Positions 10,669 through 21,944 of a DNA stretch of 64,000 nt are shown piece after piece (positions within the stretch are counted from its first letter, which is position 1; every line of letters starts with the position of its first letter). The DNA lies in assembly GCA_037367405.1 (NCBI GenBank), contig JAZKJV010011598.1:372001-436000 (forward strand), given 5' to 3'. The position numbers and the translations under genes were made by a program. The notes beneath the pieces are model-generated. The model was not told the origin of the DNA. It saw only the letters and a list, made by a program, of their open reading frames with translations, and ran no database searches. The stretch is from Ottelia alismoides. Taxonomy: Eukaryota; Streptophyta; Magnoliopsida; Alismatales; Hydrocharitaceae.

Positions 10669-11027
10669 CTATACTTAGGACGTACTTTGTCCTAAGTATA
10701 GGGGGGTGTGCATCCCGAGTGATTCTATTCTTTTCGATCCTCTCCATTGTCTCCTCTTCTTGTCTATACTTAGGGATATTTTACCCTAAGTATAGGGGGA
10801 GACAATCTGAGTACGATCTGTCCATTCCCACCCTTGACCCTCCCTGCGTTGTGTACAATCTGCTATACTTAGGATTATTTGATCCTAAGTATAGGGGGGA
10901 CGGTCAACTTCTCATTCATTGATTCATTCATTTATTTCTTTATTCTTTAGGCTTGCCTATACTTAGTACGAGTTATGTCTTCTTTTTCTCTCCGATCTAT
11001 GAGGACATAGCTCAAGCTAAGTATAGG
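10669..11027 (+). repeat. 3+1 hairpin array with polypurine-tract-like ends (Atl-1)
   Basis: Three short perfect hairpins (10669-10701, 10764-10795, 10863-10894) have stems of 12-13 bp built on CTATACTTAGG / CCTAAGTATAG with 6-8 nt loops. A fourth, longer hairpin (10956-11027) adds inner arms GAGTTATGTC / GACATAGCTC. Starts are about 95 bp apart. Each right arm runs straight into GGGGG, so it reads AAGTATAGGGGG, almost the same as the element's polypurine tract at 12970. The same 3+1 order exists in Atl-2 and, on the minus strand, in Atl-3. Confidence 0.9.
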
Positions 11028-12969
11028 GGGGTCGTATATACTACGTATATCCTTTAGCCATAACTCGTACTTTCGTATTTTCCTAATAAAAATGGCTAAT
11101 AATTCATTAAAAACCTTAATAAAAAGATGTGATTATTCCTCAAATTCTTTTTGTATTTACTGATTAATAAATCAGGTGAAAATGTTTTTTTTGCAAAATG
11201 TTTGAAAAATAGTTTGAAAATCCTTGTGAACATTTATTGAAAACTATGTTGAAAATTTTTTGTTAAATGTGTTCAACTTTTGTAAAAATGTGTGGTTTGT
11301 AAAAATTTATTTTCTTTGTGTGAAATAAAACTTTTGAAAAATGATTTGCAAATGGTTTGGAAAATGGTTGCAAAAATATTTGAAAAACCTATATATACTG
11401 TTTTGAAAGCCTTTGCAAAATGATTTTCAAATGTGTGTACATGTTTGCAAAAATGTTTGTAAAAATTATTTTGGACTATAGTTTTCAAAAATTGTGTGTA
11501 AAATTGTTTTCAAATAAGTTTGAGGAATACATACATCACACCAAAATCCATTATATGTATATATGTATAAAATTGAGCACTTACCCTTGTAAATTCTTAA
11601 AACCCACTTCTTGTAAATATAAGAAGCACTCCCGTGTACATATTTTTAACCTAGTTTTCAGACAAAACTTTTTCTTTTCAAAAATCCCAAAAACATTTGC
11701 AAAATTAAAATCCAAAAACATTCGAAAAATCTTTTTGAAAAATACAAAAATTCGCATCTGCATATGCATTCATCATATTTTCAAAAATCCATAAAAAGTT
11801 CAAAATCTTTGAAAATTGCATCACAAAAATATTTTCTGCATTGCATTGCATAGCATTCGCATTTTTCGGATTGAGTTTGAGAGTTGAACAAGTCTAAGTA
11901 AAATCCGGGGATTGGAGCTTGATTGGACCTTACAATCTACCTAATAACAGGAACCATATAGGAACTGGGTTTGAGGTACTTCAGGTCTAGTTGACTTAAT
12001 TTATTAAGGATCCCGGGACTTGGTTCAATGGATTCTTGACTGCCTAAGTAGAGTATTTCGGAGCACACGCACGATTCTTGTTGATGATGACCTAACTTAG
12101 ACTCCTGCACCTTTCACATGGCTCAACTCAGTTGGAGTGGTGAGGGGATTGGATTTGCCGGTATGAGACGCACACAAGTGGAAACACTTGTCCTCCTCTA
12201 GGGAGGGAAGTGCACCCCAACCCGTCCAGTGATTAGGAAGTCTAAAGACAGGAGGCTGTGGGTTGCGATAAATCTTCAAAAGAGGGATAGTCTACTGGCT
12301 CAAGAGGAAAAACTCCTTATGTAAATGTTGCTGTATATAGTATTCAAAAAAAAAATTCAGGCATGTACAAAAATAAAAAGCCTGCAAGTATGTACAAAGT
12401 CAATAAGCAAGCTTGAGTTCCAAAGTCAAATATGTGAGCTTGCAGCAGGATGACTTGACTACACTGGTCTTGCATCCCGGGATAGGTAGCTACACTGGCT
12501 ACCGTCCATTCTTCTCTTCACCCCCTCATCTTGAGCTGGTTGTCACATGAACTTAGAAGGGAATACCCCGCTCCTCGAGGATGGAGTTATTGGATTGGGG
12601 AATCATTGGGTTGTCGTACTGGAGAAGTCAGTTTCTTTGTTATTCTAGTTGGGGAGAGCCACCATCACTTACACTGTACAAGTCAGATTCATAGTCGTAA
12701 GGGTTTGCGTATGAATTGAAGTATTTCTGACCTGGCTATTGAGGAGACTTGGACAGAGTTTTGGGATTCTCGAGGACTGTTGAATTTCAAATACGGTTCT
12801 CACTAAGGTTCCGCCCGCACTAAAAATCCAAAGGTCCGACTTAAGCTCCAAACTTTGATTTTGCGAAGACAAGTTTGATAATCAGATAAAATCCAAGTTC
12901 TTCTTTTTCTTTTCTTTCTTCTTCTTTTTGCACTTATTGCATAAGTGTTTGCTAGGGACTAGCAAAGGT
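11028..12969 (+). other. Atl-1 3' noncoding region
   Basis: No credible ORF and no env-like gene. The part 11100-11850 is low-complexity A/T-rich sequence dominated by TTTGAAAA and TTTGCAAAA motifs. The part about 11870-12860 is well conserved in Atl-2 and partly in Atl-3 (separate entry). A T/C-rich stretch (12900-12930) precedes the polypurine tract. Confidence 0.8.
11870..12860 (+). promoter_or_regulatory. Conserved 3' noncoding block of Atl-1
   Basis: Long stretches match Atl-2 at about 44520-45470, for example the segment around 12178-12213 (TCCTCCTCTAGGGAGGGA and flanks), the segment TCAAAAGAGGGATAGTCTA near 12280, and GAACTTAGAAGGGAATACC near 12550. Atl-3 carries diverged versions on the minus strand (about 34370-34800), including ATCCAAAGGTCCGAC. 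There is no shared ORF, so constraint at RNA or DNA level is the simplest reading. Some pieces, such as CCTCC-TCTAG-GGAGG, can fold. Confidence 0.6.
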
Positions 12970-12983
12970 AAAGTATAGGGGGA
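12970..12983 (+). promoter_or_regulatory. Polypurine tract of Atl-1
   Basis: AAAGTATAGGGGGA immediately before the 3' LTR start, the expected primer for plus-strand synthesis. Atl-3 has the near-identical AAAGCATAGGGGGA. Confidence 0.88.
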
Positions 12984-15900
12984 TGATGAATCCACATTTC
13001 ATCATCTTTATTCTATCATTTTGACATCAAAAACCCTAGCAAATGCCTGTAAATAACCTTAAAATCATCATCTTAGCATCCATGCATGTGCATCTATATA
13101 GTGTATAAAATGCTGTAATTAAAGCCAAAATTATAGAATAAATAAAGAAAAGAAAAAGAATAAAATATTGTATATATTTTATGACCCAAAACCCCGAGAC
13201 CTAGGCATCTTGATGAATAGGTCGACAAGGAATAAAGTAGGGGGAGATAAGGTCAGAAATACAGATAAAATACCTATACATTCTATTCATTTCTTATTCA
13301 TTTTGGGACCTATTTTTGGTTCCACTTTTTATACATCAAATGAAGAAACTTTATACATGAAAGTTGTAGATAAATTTATAAAGAAAAATACAAAATTGAT
13401 TTCACAGAAAAATAATGTACAGATAAAAAGTTATGGTCTGAATAAAAATCCAGAATCCCAACTTCCCAGACCCGTATCTCACAAATGACAACTCCAAATG
13501 CAGCACACTCACTTTCAATTGTATATAGAAGAAAATAAGTTTTTTAATGGCGGTGGTTTCGCATTTGGCGGAGCTACAGTTTGAAAGTTGAGTTTTGGAC
13601 CCTCATTGTATAAGTGTACAGAATAAAATATTCAATTTATTATTTATTCATTAATTTTATATTTTGATATTTTTATAATTATGTAAATATTACTTATAAT
13701 ATATATGCATTAAAATTAGAATAAAAATGCAAAGAAAATACAAAATAGAAACACTTATATAAAGAACACATAGGTATACTGTCTATACCTATACCTATAC
13801 AATACTTATTCATATTTTATTAATTGTACAAAATAGATCAGAAAAATAAAATAAAAATATATTTGTATTTTTAGAAAATAATAAACAAAAATAAATAAAT
13901 TAAAAATACAAAAATAAAAATAAATACTCAAATATGTAGATAATATACCTATATAGGGGTATAAAAGCAACTTGTAAAAATATACTTCATAAAATAAATT
14001 AAAAATCATAATAAAATACTACATAAAATTTTAAACATTTTTTATTTTTTAACCAAAAATTAATTCGGCCCTTTTCTATTTTTAAACAAATTAATAAAAT
14101 AATTTTTCAAACTTTTCCCTGGTTGGTCCACGTGGACCAACCAGGTGCGGTCTAGAGTTGACCTCGGTCAACTCCTTGACCGAGGCCTGCCATTTCTGAC
14201 ACCCTGATTTCTCCCCGATTTCCCCCAATTTTCGAGCTCGATCCGTTCGTCCTCACGCCTCGATCCCTTCTTGGAACTTCATCCCCGATCATCACTCTCC
14301 CACGCCATGTATCCGGATCCAGCCATATCTCCATCATTTGCGCGTGAGTCTGGCTTGAAGGAGACACCATCATCTTCTACTTAAACACCCCCCCACCTTC
14401 AAGCCCAATTTTGAACCCTCCTTAGCCATTAATCCTCCTCCCTGTTGCGCTCTTCGTGTTGCTGGAGGTGACAGCTCCGCATCCCCACCCTCAGGCGAGT
14501 CGAGGAGGCTCTGTAGCGGCTCCACCACCTTCGCCGACCACCGGCGTCGAGGTTCTTCCACCTCAGGTCTCCCACCTTCGAGGTATACCCTTTTCCCCTT
14601 CCTTTTTGCTTCATTTTATTCCCCGCAGCTTCAGTATCAAAACTTCCTAAAAAAATTCCGCTTCCCGTCGATTGATCCATCTCCCATAGCTCATCGCCGG
14701 AGCGTACCTCCGGCTGTCGTCCCTTCGCCGTCCACCGTCCATTTCCGACTTCCATTGCACCTCCGCGGGGTCCAGACAGTTTGCCCTGGACCCTCTCACC
14801 CCTTTTTGCAGGTACCTGGAGCAGTACATCACCTGGGGGCTCGGATTCGACCTCCGCCGGAGATACCTGGAGCTTCGAGCTCCGCCGCTTCTACAGCAGC
14901 GCCTCAGAGCTTCTCCGACGATTTTGAGAGCCCCAGACGCCAGAGCATCATCGCAGGAGTCTCCCGGACCTTCTTGTTGCGTCCCAGACCACCGGAGGCG
15001 CGTCAGCTCGCCGGAGGAACTTCGTCTCGGCGAAGTTCTTCCCTGTTCTTCCTCAGGGTGCTTCCACCGTCCGATCCTAGGCCCGCTCCAGTTTGATCAG
15101 CAGCCGTCCGATCTGGATCCGCATCGACCGTCGATCTCTTTGCCAGATCTGATCTCCACCGATCATCGCCGAACTGTCATCGCGCGTTGTGCGCGCGCCA
15201 CGTGGATAAGTGAGCGGCCCTCCGCCGTTCGATCACGCACGAGGAGATAAGGCGTGGGTATTTTGCACTGTCCCCCTCGCCAAATTTTGTATTTCATTTC
15301 AGTCCATAAACTTTAAGCTGTAGTTTAAATATTTCTGTAATATTTGCAATTAGAACCCTGTAGTTTTCTTATTTGCACTTAGGTCCAACCCACGTCATCT
15401 CACGTGCCCAGTACGCGTGAGGGGGCTGGGTATTTTGCAAGGACCCCCCTGGGGTTTGTTTATTTCGCTTAGGTCCATGAACTTTTTAATTAAGTTGTAA
15501 TGTTTTGGAGAAATTGCATCTGAGCCCCTAGAACTTTGTAATATTGCAAGAATACCCCTGCCAGGTTACATGCCCAGTGCGCGTGAGTTGGACTTTTTGC
15601 AACGAACCCCCTCCGGGTTTGGGTATTTGTTTTTAGTCCAGAAACTGGTATTTAACGTTATATATTTTTGTGAAAATTGCATATGTGCCCCTGGATGTTC
15701 TGATAATTGCACTTATACCCCTGCCAGGCTTGTTTAACTTTTGGATGCTTGTTGTAATTATTTAAATTATCATTTTAAGTCCAAAAATTCCATAAAAATA
15801 GACTTGAGGTCCTGGATGCTTGCACTTTGACGCCCTAAATTTAGTTTTTGATTTTATTTTATTTTTATATTTATTAAAAATAAAAAACATGCTTTTTGTG

Positions 15901-16827
15901 CACTATCTAGCTTAGAAAATGCCAAAAAAATATTAAATCACCTCTAAAAATTCCAAAAAATTCCCTAGAGTCTATTTTAACCTAATTTAGTGTCAGTCCA
16001 AAAATCATTAAAAATCTCAAAAGAAAAACACTAAAAAATAAAAAAAAACATTCAAAAACTTCAAAAAAATATATAAAATCAAGGAAAACTCAGAAAAATA
16101 CAAACTCAGTTCTTGTTTGTTCTTTATTTTGTTCTCTTTATTTGAAAAATAGTGTGAAAAATTTTGATTGCTGTTTGCTATTTTTAACTTCCATTTTATT
16201 CACAGCCAACACTCATTTCACTGTTTTGCTTTATTTCAGTCTTTAAAAATACCAAAAACACTTTGAAAAATCCCCAAAAATCACAAAAACAGTAAAAAAA
16301 TCCTAAAAATATCAAAAAGATTTAATTTATGAATTTTGGTTATTTTTGCTTATTTTTATAAATCTTTTACCTTGTCTTTTATTCCATTGTTCTTAAATTC
16401 CAATATTGAAAAAAAAAGAAATAAAAAATATAAAATATAAAATTATAAAAATCAGAAAATTAAAAATCAAAATACAAAATTAAAAATTAAAATAAAAAAA
16501 TAAAAAAAATTAAAAATTAAAAACCCACAAAAATTTATTTGCTTGCTTGCTTAGTGTAGACACTTGCCACACACACATACTTGTGCACACTTTTTTGAAC
16601 TACCCTGTTTGTTCCCTGTGTTCGAACTCTCTGCATGCTTGTCACTATACACCATTGGTGCAGAGTTAAAAATAAATTTTGACTCCACATTATTTCTAAT
16701 TTGTTGATCTTTAGTGTAGGTTAATTGTTGATTAGACACATTTTATTGTGGGTCACCGCAGCGACCTCGGTTGTCTCCGCCTTGTGTGAGACATACTTTT
16801 TAGACCCTCGATAATCTGCGTTTATCA
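12984..16827 (+). repeat. 3' LTR of Atl-1 (complete, about 3.84 kb)
   Basis: Starts TGATGAATCC directly after the polypurine tract and ends TTTATCA at 16827, giving TGAT...ATCA termini. The first 21 bases form a small palindrome (TGATGAA / TTCATCA). About 13100-14100 is A/T-rich U3. A GC-rich transcribed leader begins near 14380-14460, and its second half repeats window positions 1-350. ORFs such as 14924-15250 are LTR noise repeated in both copies. Confidence 0.93.
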
Positions 16828-17109
16828 CTCCTCCATGCTTCTTAGTAGCTGCTAAGGGTCCTGGGAGATCTCTAAGATGCGTGCAATGAAGCTTGAGCTA
16901 TTGCGAAGGAGAGGGTACCTCTAGACATGGCCGTTGATGAACCCACATTGGAGGCAAAGCTCTAGAATAGAGCTTCGCTTGAAGTCCGGCAATTGAAGTT
17001 AGTACCTGCAAAAAGGGTTAGCGGGGGATAGTTGAAGCGGGGCAAGGGGAAATGGAGGGCTCCGGGAACGAAGAAAGCGACATCCTATGTGGTTTCATCT
17101 CCGACTCCA
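16828..17109 (-). repeat. Left remnant of LTR-C
   Basis: GC-rich sequence between the Atl-1 3' end and the start of sLTR-B. The TSD CTCCA at 17105-17109 recurs at 52863-52867, so this piece was once continuous with 52868-54283. It would correspond to transcribed-leader sequence of that LTR. The rest of LTR-C would lie left of Atl-1, outside the window. No ORF of interest. Confidence 0.65.
17105..17109. repeat. TSD of sLTR-B, left copy (CTCCA)
   Basis: CTCCA precedes TGACAAG at 17110; the identical pentamer follows the other end of sLTR-B at 52863-52867. Confidence 0.75.
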
Positions 17110-19125
17110 TGACAAGCTACTAAAATACCCCTGTTAATAATGTCGAATTTGTTGTAGTATTTGGGCAGTTAAGATTAATCAAAACGACCACTAATTAGTT
17201 TGATCAATTAAAGCGAGCTGTCAAATTTATATTTTACTTGGAAAGCCCAAGATCGAAGTCTCCTTAGGTTTATTAATAGGTGACCTAGAACCTAGGTTTT
17301 CAAAGAGGTATTTTTAAAAAATATGCAACTAATAAATGAAATGCAAATTCATGTAAGTTTAGGGGTTAAAATGCAATTTATGATCAAACGATATCCAAAA
17401 AACCTAAAACTTGACCATAATATGAAGAATGATAAAATTAATGACGTTATAATTTTTTTTGGAATTGTCTGAAGCAGGATGAATTAATTACGAATTAAAT
17501 ACGCATGCAGGATGATTTTTTGCAAATTAATTTTAATAAATAGAATACCAACTTATTTTTTAGAAATAAAATTATCCTAGGTAATACTAGGTGAGAGGAA
17601 TCTAGGACAATTAATAGATCCTAAAAATAATAGATCTACAACATATTAAAAATCAATTACTCAAATCATGAATTAATTTATTGCGGACTCGATATGCGTG
17701 CAAATGGAATGATTTTGGGTATAATGTAGAATATATTAAAATCTACCAATTACGAATTTTTGAGAATTTTTGGAGCAACGATTAATTTAATATTAATTCT
17801 GGATCATGCAATGGGAAAAATATTTAATTTTCCATAAAAATAATTATATTAAATTGATCATATTCCACAAAAATCCAATAAAAAATCATCATGATAAAGA
17901 ATCATTTGTTATACAATGTGTAATTTTTAAAATAATAAAATGATGTCAAACAAAGACTCAAACCAAAGCTGGAATACATGGTTCTAAATGCAATTACAAA
18001 AAATAAATTAATAAATAAAAATACGAATGATTATGCAATTACTAAAACTTGCAGGGGGCTTTTGCATTTTTCCACTGACGCACATGCTAGACATGTGTTG
18101 CTGACGTCACCCAAAGGCTGGATCCTTTGCAAAATTGGAGAGTAACAGGGGCCTCGGTGCAAATCCTCCAAGGGAGTACATGCCTTGCACATGCCCTAGT
18201 TAGGGAGGACCGCAATGTAATATGCTAAGGATGAGGGGTCTCTGTGCAAATGTCCCCAGCCCTTACGTGCCCTACACATGAAGTGGGGATGAGGTGAGTG
18301 GCGACAGGTTACCCAAGGCGGGCAGCTAGGGGCGGAGCTCTGGCAACCAACTGGAGATCGATGTGGTGTGGTTGGTAGCTTATGCGAGGCGTCGAAGGAA
18401 GAGAAGGCCAATGACAAGGTAGGAGGGTCTCCTACAGGTGGAGGGTGGAGTTCTGCAGAGGCGTAGCTGGTGGTTGAGTGGAGGGCAAGGGTGGCGAGGC
18501 ATGTCCTCTGAGAAGGAGCACTGGTAGTGGTAATAAAATTTCCTCAATGTAGTGGACGGTTGACACATCATTCGAGGTGCAAAGGTTAGGCTCGATTGTC
18601 GATGGAGATGAAGTTGGTCAATGGTGGACTCAACCTTGTGGGGGACGAGTCAGTGAGTGAGGCGAGTGGCACGCAGCTGGGTGGTCCTGTTGCTTCCACG
18701 ACATAGATGGGCGACGGTGCTCCAGAAGCAGTGGTGGATGGAGCTAAATTGGTGGAAGGGATGGAGGATATAGAAGGTAACACGACAAGGCTCGAAGGTG
18801 GTGGTGGGTTCGAGCAGAGGAATCGAGGGAGAGGCGGAGGAACGGAGATTGAATGGCGATCAAGGAAGAGGAAGGAGATAGCATAGGAAGAAAAAAAAGA
18901 AGGGAAGGAGATCGGGTTCACTTGGGGGTCGAGTTGCTCAGTGGCGAAGCTTAGATCTTCGCCTCAAATCGCATGGTGAGTCACGATGAAGCTTTGCATC
19001 ATAGGAGATCGACTGCAACAAGGTGAAGAAACTCGACCTCGGATCATGCATAGAAGAGCTCGTAGCCATCGTCGCCTTCTAAGGTCCCTCATGTGTTTGT
19101 CATAGATAAGAGGCTTGAAGCTGGT
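17110..19125 (-). repeat. sLTR-B, 3' part (minus-strand solo LTR)
   Basis: Read on the minus strand this is the downstream part of an LTR related to the Atl-2 family. It has a GC-rich leader (about 18190-19120), a region with the phrase TTTGCACCGAGGCCCC, A/T-rich U5 sequence, and an end with CTTGGGCTTTCCAAGTAAA and ACTACAACA like the Atl-2 LTR end. It ends TTGTCA at 17110. Together with 50747-52862 it forms one LTR of about 4.1 kb flanked by CTCCA on both sides and with no internal region, hence a solo LTR. Short ORFs (18196-18417, 18586-18921) have no recognisable domains. Confidence 0.72.
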
Positions 19126-20599
19126 GGCTCGACCTCCTTAGTTAGTGGATGTGGATTGAGGAACGTAAAATCTGTCTCTTTAATAAAGTGGGATTGTCGT
19201 AGTACAAGATGCAGACTTTGATCAGCAAGGACCACACCTTTGAATATGTGGACATTATTTTACTTGCTATGTTTACCAAGGTCAAACTCAGGGCACTTGC
19301 CTCTTCGTCTATTTATCAAATTTTGTCAATTAATTAATGAGAGAATATTTTCTACGTCTTTAGGTCTTGAGGGAGATGCACAACAAATGCAGATACAACA
19401 ATGCAAAGAAATGTAGCTAGAATCACAAATCATGATGCATGTGATTTTTGTTTGATGTTTAAATGCAATTATAAGATTATGCATGAACATAATGCATGAT
19501 TAAATGCAAAGGATATGTATGCAGAAGATTAACTACAAATATGCGCTACAAAATATGATCACAAATTATAAATTAATTTCAGAGTCAAATTGAGCATCAA
19601 AATCAAGATCGAATATCTATTAATGGAAAGGAGTTATCGAGCAAGAGACGCTATATAGCATCAAAAATTCACCATATTTCATTTAGTGTCAAATTAGAAA
19701 ATTAATAATGCCATTAGATAGATGATGAAAAGAACTTCAAAACGACACTGAAATCATGCAATTTGGACTTAATATGCTCAAAACAGTGTAAGGGCATAAT
19801 TTTAATAAAATTACGAGAAAATAAAAGATAAATAATTACAAATAGGCCCCTAGAGGGACCTACTTGTAATTTAGCAAAACCGACCAGGGCCTAGAGTATT
19901 TTTTCCATCTGCGCACAAGGGTATTTATGCAATTAAGGAAACCCAGTTGGATGTCTCTATAAAATACCCCTAGCGTGCACGTAAGGCACGTGCCTGGGGA
20001 CCTTCTTGTAATTCTGAAGATATCCGATGGTAGATTTGCAAATACCCCTGCCCTCACATGCAAGGCACGTGCACGGGGCGAGGTTTGGGAGGCAGAGAGG
20101 CTCAGTGATACGTGGCGGCTGCTGGTGCTTCGTCCAATGGATCGGGTCGTACGAGCATGCGGGTTTGGTTGGGGGCGATGTGGTGTATCTTGGGCCGTTG
20201 GATGGCCGCCGTGAGGCACCATCCAACGATACATGTACTTCTTCTTCCGCCAGGGAGCGAAGCCGTATTTTGAGCTCCGACGTTGCATCCAGAGCTCCTC
20301 CGAGCTCCCTCGTCGCCGTCAAAGGTCTGTGGTCCTTCGTGACCACCTGGTGAGGATGGTCGGCGGTCGGAATAGCGCTAGGGTAGCTGTAGGAGCCATC
20401 CCACATAGCCTTGCCGGAGAGGCTACTCGAGATCAGAGATGCGGTGAAGATTCCGGTCATTGACTTCATGCAAGGGTTAGAAAATAGCCGAAGCTGTGGA
20501 GGTGCGTGCGCGAATGAAGTGAAGTGGAATGGAGTCCCATGGAGGTGGAGGAGCATGGGACTGGAATTCCTTCTCCGGCGAGGTGAAGAAGGAGATGGG
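19126..20599 (-). repeat. sLTR-A, 3' part (minus-strand solo LTR)
   Basis: Minus-strand LTR sequence interrupted at 20599 by Atl-2 and resuming at 49146. Near its end it has GACCTTGGTAAACATAGCAAG and ACTACGAC, the counterparts of the Atl-2 LTR terminus. The left border is tentative: TGGTG at 19121-19125 matches TGGTG following the other end at 50747, but the LTR edge there is not a clean TG. Total length would be about 3.1 kb. ORFs at 19860-20556 lie in the GC-rich leader and are not recognisable genes. Confidence 0.62.
20595..20599. repeat. TSD of Atl-2, left copy (ATGGG)
   Basis: ATGGG directly precedes TGACGAAT, the start of the 5' LTR; ATGGG also directly follows the 3' LTR at 49141-49145. 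Confidence 0.93.
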
Positions 20600-21163
20600 T
20601 GACGAATATGCGATTCATCACTCTAAAAGTTGAAAATCGAGCTTTGTTCCCGACTAATTAGCTGCATATTTCCACTTATATTGCATAATTTGCATTCATG
20701 CATGCATAAATAATATCTGCATTTTAGCATTCACATTTGCACTAAATAAGAAGCCCAATTCACTTGTAAAAATCAACTGTAAATACCATATTTGTGTATA
20801 TTTTATACTAACTCCAAATTCAATAAAATCAACTCTATAGTGTATATATTACTAACACTAATAAAGGAAAAATATAAAAAATACTAACTAGTAAAGTTGA
20901 CCAATAAGACCCGAGTCCAAGTTTGAAACTAGGAGCCTTAAAATGTGCATATCTCTCTCATACAGTGCCCGATTAGGTCTACTTACTTTTAATAAAATAC
21001 ACATTCAAAGACCTTCAAAACAAGACCAATTTCATTAAAATCGGAGATCGTATGCAAAACTTGGGTTTTCGGCCCCTGTTGTATATTGTACATATTGACA
21101 TTTTAACCCCTATATTTTATCACTTCATTGACTTCGTTTCTATTTTTAATCAACATGAAACGT

Positions 21164-21184
21164 GTAGATCTCATCGAGATCTAC
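21164..21184. promoter_or_regulatory. U3 palindrome (Atl-2 5' LTR)
   Basis: GTAGATCTC-N3-GAGATCTAC, with flanks that extend the symmetry (ATGAAA on the left, TTTCAT on the right). The same palindrome is in the 3' LTR (46133-46153), sLTR-A (50343-50363) and LTR-C (53910-53930), and in imperfect form in sLTR-B (51955-51975). Confidence 0.7.
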
Positions 21185-21936
21185 AACTTTCATATTTTGA
21201 GTTTTTATAAATTCGACCATCTTCTTCCTCTTATTTAACTTTCTTTGTCGCGATAATCTGATTGGGCCACGTGGCGCCATATGGTTGCGCCACACAACCC
21301 GGTTCCTTACGCGCCACGTGCCCCTCTCTATCTGCCGTTGGATCACTCTCTCTCCCTTCAGATCTCCATCATTCTTCCCACCTCTAATATCAACCACCCG
21401 ATCATCCTTCAGAAGCCATCTGAACCGTCCATGAGCACCTTCTTCTCCTTGTGCCACGTATCAAGCTCCAACACCATACGATCGCTTCAAGGCGCCTTCA
21501 TCCCAGCCGCTCCTCTCCGCTGGATCATCGACCATCCGATCAAAGCTCACAGATTATATGGACCGTCCTTCAGCTCCTTCACCGTAGCACGCTACGTGGA
21601 ACCACTCACGCCCTCTAATCGCGTCGCTATCGATCAGATCCTACTCGTCCTTTACCGCCTAAACCTCAGCCATTGGATCACGAGATCCAATGGCGGAGGA
21701 CTTGTCTTCAACCTTCGGAGAGTCCTCGTCCACGACGCTCACTTCTCCATCTCGTATCCCCCTTCCCACTTCCACCGTGACTCCAGTCATCTTCTCCACA
21801 ACCTAAGCACCCCACGATGGAGCCCGAACCTCCACCATACTCGTGCGAGCCCACCTTCTCCACGTTATCCCTCCTCTCGCTCCACATCCTCCCTGCAAGT
21901 CACGACCTCCATCACTGGACCGCCACCTTCCAACTC

Positions 21937-21944
21937 TATAAATA
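21937..21944 (+). promoter_or_regulatory. TATA box of Atl-2 5' LTR
   Basis: TATAAATA in the context CTCTATAAATAC followed by a C/T-rich leader, as in plant core promoters. The 3' LTR has the same box at 46901-46908. Confidence 0.75.

Larger units (their letters stand above)
1..16827 (+). mobile_element. Atl-1: full-length Athila/Tat-type Ty3/gypsy LTR retrotransposon (5' LTR truncated by window)
   Basis: The stretch 1-1918 is repeated at 14904-16827, giving the visible ends of two LTRs. Between them are a tRNA-Asp type primer site (1921-1938), a 1.8 kb leader, a gag-pol frame (3709-10482) in the order Gag, protease, RT, RNase H, integrase (Ty3/gypsy order), a hairpin array (10669-11027), a 3' noncoding block and a polypurine tract (12970-12983). 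No envelope-like ORF is present after pol. In the first 850 bp of the overlap I counted roughly 18 differences between the LTRs, so the insertion is intermediate in age. The 3' flank begins CTCCT, the expected TSD; the matching copy lies left of the window. It has inserted into the left remnant of LTR-C. Confidence 0.95.

Noticed and set aside
10669..11027. CRISPR array
   Set aside because: Repeats are palindromic hairpins with G-rich tails in a plant retrotransposon, spacers are not unique sequences of constant length, and there are no cas genes.
10486..12969. Envelope-like ORF of Athila elements after pol
   Set aside because: The small ORFs here (60-124 codons) are A/T-rich and lack a signal peptide or a convincing transmembrane arrangement; none is conserved in Atl-2.
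17127..17136. Left border of sLTR-B at TGTTAATAATG (17132)
   Set aside because: The flanking bases ACCCC do not match the other side, whereas a border at 17110 gives a perfect CTCCA duplication.
17110..19125. Host genes in the GC-rich stretches on either side of Atl-2 (also 49146-53820)
   Set aside because: These parts align in layout with LTR leaders, are bounded by TSDs and LTR termini, and show no conserved domain.
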